From the NCBI GenBank assembly GCA_943736015.1, contig OX031056.1:69219277-69283276 (forward strand): DNA of 64,000 nucleotides, written 5' to 3'. The notes beneath the pieces are model-generated. The model saw nothing but the letters and a program-made list of their open reading frames with translations, was not told the origin of the DNA and did not search any database. Positions 62,830 to 64,000 of the stretch are shown in pieces. Origin of the DNA: Tridacna crocea. Taxonomy: Eukaryota; Mollusca; Bivalvia; Cardiida; Cardiidae. How positions within the stretch are numbered: the stretch's first letter is position 1; the number at the start of each line of letters is the position of its first letter. The position numbers and the translations under genes were made by a program.

Positions 62830-63035
62830 AGTGCCTCGTGGTGGTGAACGTGACAAACGTTATTTCAAAAACATCACGTGACTTCTTAGGTGTATGTGTA
62901 AAAATTAAACACTTCGCTATGGCGTCAGCGCCTCGTGACGGTGGACGTGACGAACGTTATTTCAAGGAGCACGAGAACGTTATTTCAAGGAGCACGTGAT
63001 CGCCTCGTTTGGCACATTCGGCAAAATTAAACGCA
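62830..63035. repeat. Two-unit tandem repeat, period about 98 bp
   Basis: GCCTCGTGGTGGTGAACGTG and GCCTCGTGACGGTGGACGTG head two similar units with AACGTTATTTCAA and AAAATTAAAC. The second unit contains an extra 21-bp duplication ending AACGTTATTTCAAGGAG. Confidence 0.8.
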
Positions 63036-64000
63036 AGGGACTGGTATGGCCCTGATGACTCACGATGGCGACACAAATTAACTATATACAGTTTATTTGC
63101 TGAAATGACTTAATGGCATTGTGTGCCAAAAATGTACGCAGGTGACTGCGTTATCTCACGCATGTCTAACTTGTCCAGATTATGTATGTACATACCTCTA
63201 TTCATAAATGTTTGGTAAATATTATATAGACAATCAGTTCTAATGTATAATATAATCTACATAAATTATTTGAGTTCGCCTGCAATAGCCAAGGCAGGTA
63301 ATACATGTGGAAAGTATTAACAGACCGCAAAGAAAATATGTCCCAATTAATAGGACTAACAAGTACGTCAATGAAAGGTAAAAGTATTGTGGTAAAGGTT
63401 TTTTTTTTTCTCTCTCCCTCTTTCCTCCAGTGTTTCATAAAGTGTTTTCCTTCGGGATCAAAAGAGCAAGAAATCGTATATAAAAGTTGTAACATATAAC
63501 AAAACAATAACATTATCGCCTCTACCGCTTCTAAACAGTGAACTTACTGTTTCATACCGAGTTCTACCTATTTTATGATGTGGAATATACTGTGATGTGT
63601 CTTTGAAACATTTTGCAATTCCAAGGTTGTAGTAGCTAAAATTTCTCTCAATGTTCAGCAAAAAACTTTAACTGTACAAGGTGCCAGGGAACACTTGAAG
63701 TTGACAATAGACGTGTACAGAATGATAAATTTGTGTTACGCCATCTCCAATCTTGAAGGTAAAAGCAGCGTGCTTCGAATGTAACCTGTGCTTATTTTGT
63801 GATTTGACAGATTAGGTGCTGAGGTGGAACCAGAGTTTTCTTATCTAAAACGTGTTTTTCTTATAACGATTCCAAAATTTGCAGATATGGAGGTATCCAA
63901 ACCACCTCAAGACAACTTTAAAAGCAGCAAAACAGTCCATCTCTATGCCAAAAATATGTCCGATGTCAAAACTTAACTCTATAGGGACCAATGTTCAGCC
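63036..64000. other. Unassigned sequence to window end
   Basis: Overlapping open frames of 103 and 64 codons on opposite strands near 63202-63513 have no domains. No repeat family recognised. Confidence 0.4.

Noticed and set aside
63202..63513. 103-codon minus-strand frame downstream of the gene
   Set aside because: Hydrophobic low-complexity translation of AT-rich DNA, overlapped by another frame on the opposite strand; no domain.

Overview
This window is eukaryotic nuclear DNA, most likely from a bivalve mollusc (the repeat families look dreissenid-like to me, but that is recognition rather than proof). It is AT-rich, has no prokaryotic gene organisation, carries one recognisable spliced gene with long introns, and is dominated by short dispersed repeats: palindromic or terminal-inverted-repeat MITEs, tRNA-derived SINEs, microsatellites and two decayed Tc1/mariner transposons. 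I saw no LTR retrotransposon, no intact LINE, no rRNA and no viral gene.

Layout. 1-33.6 kb: no convincing protein gene, only a mosaic of repeats separated by unassigned sequence. 33.66-62.2 kb: one plus-strand gene of six coding exons (33772-33971, 36838-36894, 48000-48117, 52706-52753, 57827-58209, 62124-62184). All junctions are GT-AG and phase-compatible, giving a 288-residue protein with two transmembrane helices, an acidic tyrosine-rich loop between them and a histidine/serine-rich tail. Its introns hold most of the repeats. 62.2-64 kb: probable 3' UTR and downstream sequence, unassigned.

Repeat families (names are local to this report). A: about 221-bp piggyBac-like MITE with CCCTTT...AAAGGG ends and TTAA target sites. 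B, C, D, E: families built on a G/C-rich central hairpin. F, L, M, N: hairpin elements whose ends resemble TATAGAGGAT. G: about 190 bp, palindromic around a GATTGGCTAAACC core. H: about 182 bp, almost wholly palindromic, made of reiterated AAATGACCCATGGGTCATTT. I, J, K: near-perfect hairpins of about 77, 77 and 140 bp. O, P, V, W: dispersed non-coding repeats of about 200-370 bp. R: about 565 bp with TTAA-AGGTG ends. S: about 560 bp with a 30-bp TIR. U: 275-bp Tc1-like MITE. X, Y, Z, Q: tRNA-derived or tRNA-like SINEs.

Nested insertions give a relative chronology: A inside R (twice) and inside X, F inside N, M inside F, H inside S, SINE Q inside X, and a 300-bp element inside X. The most unusual object is a 1177-bp mariner derivative (51508-52684) made of two inverted copies of the transposase 3' half. 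Its right end lies 21 bp upstream of exon 4.
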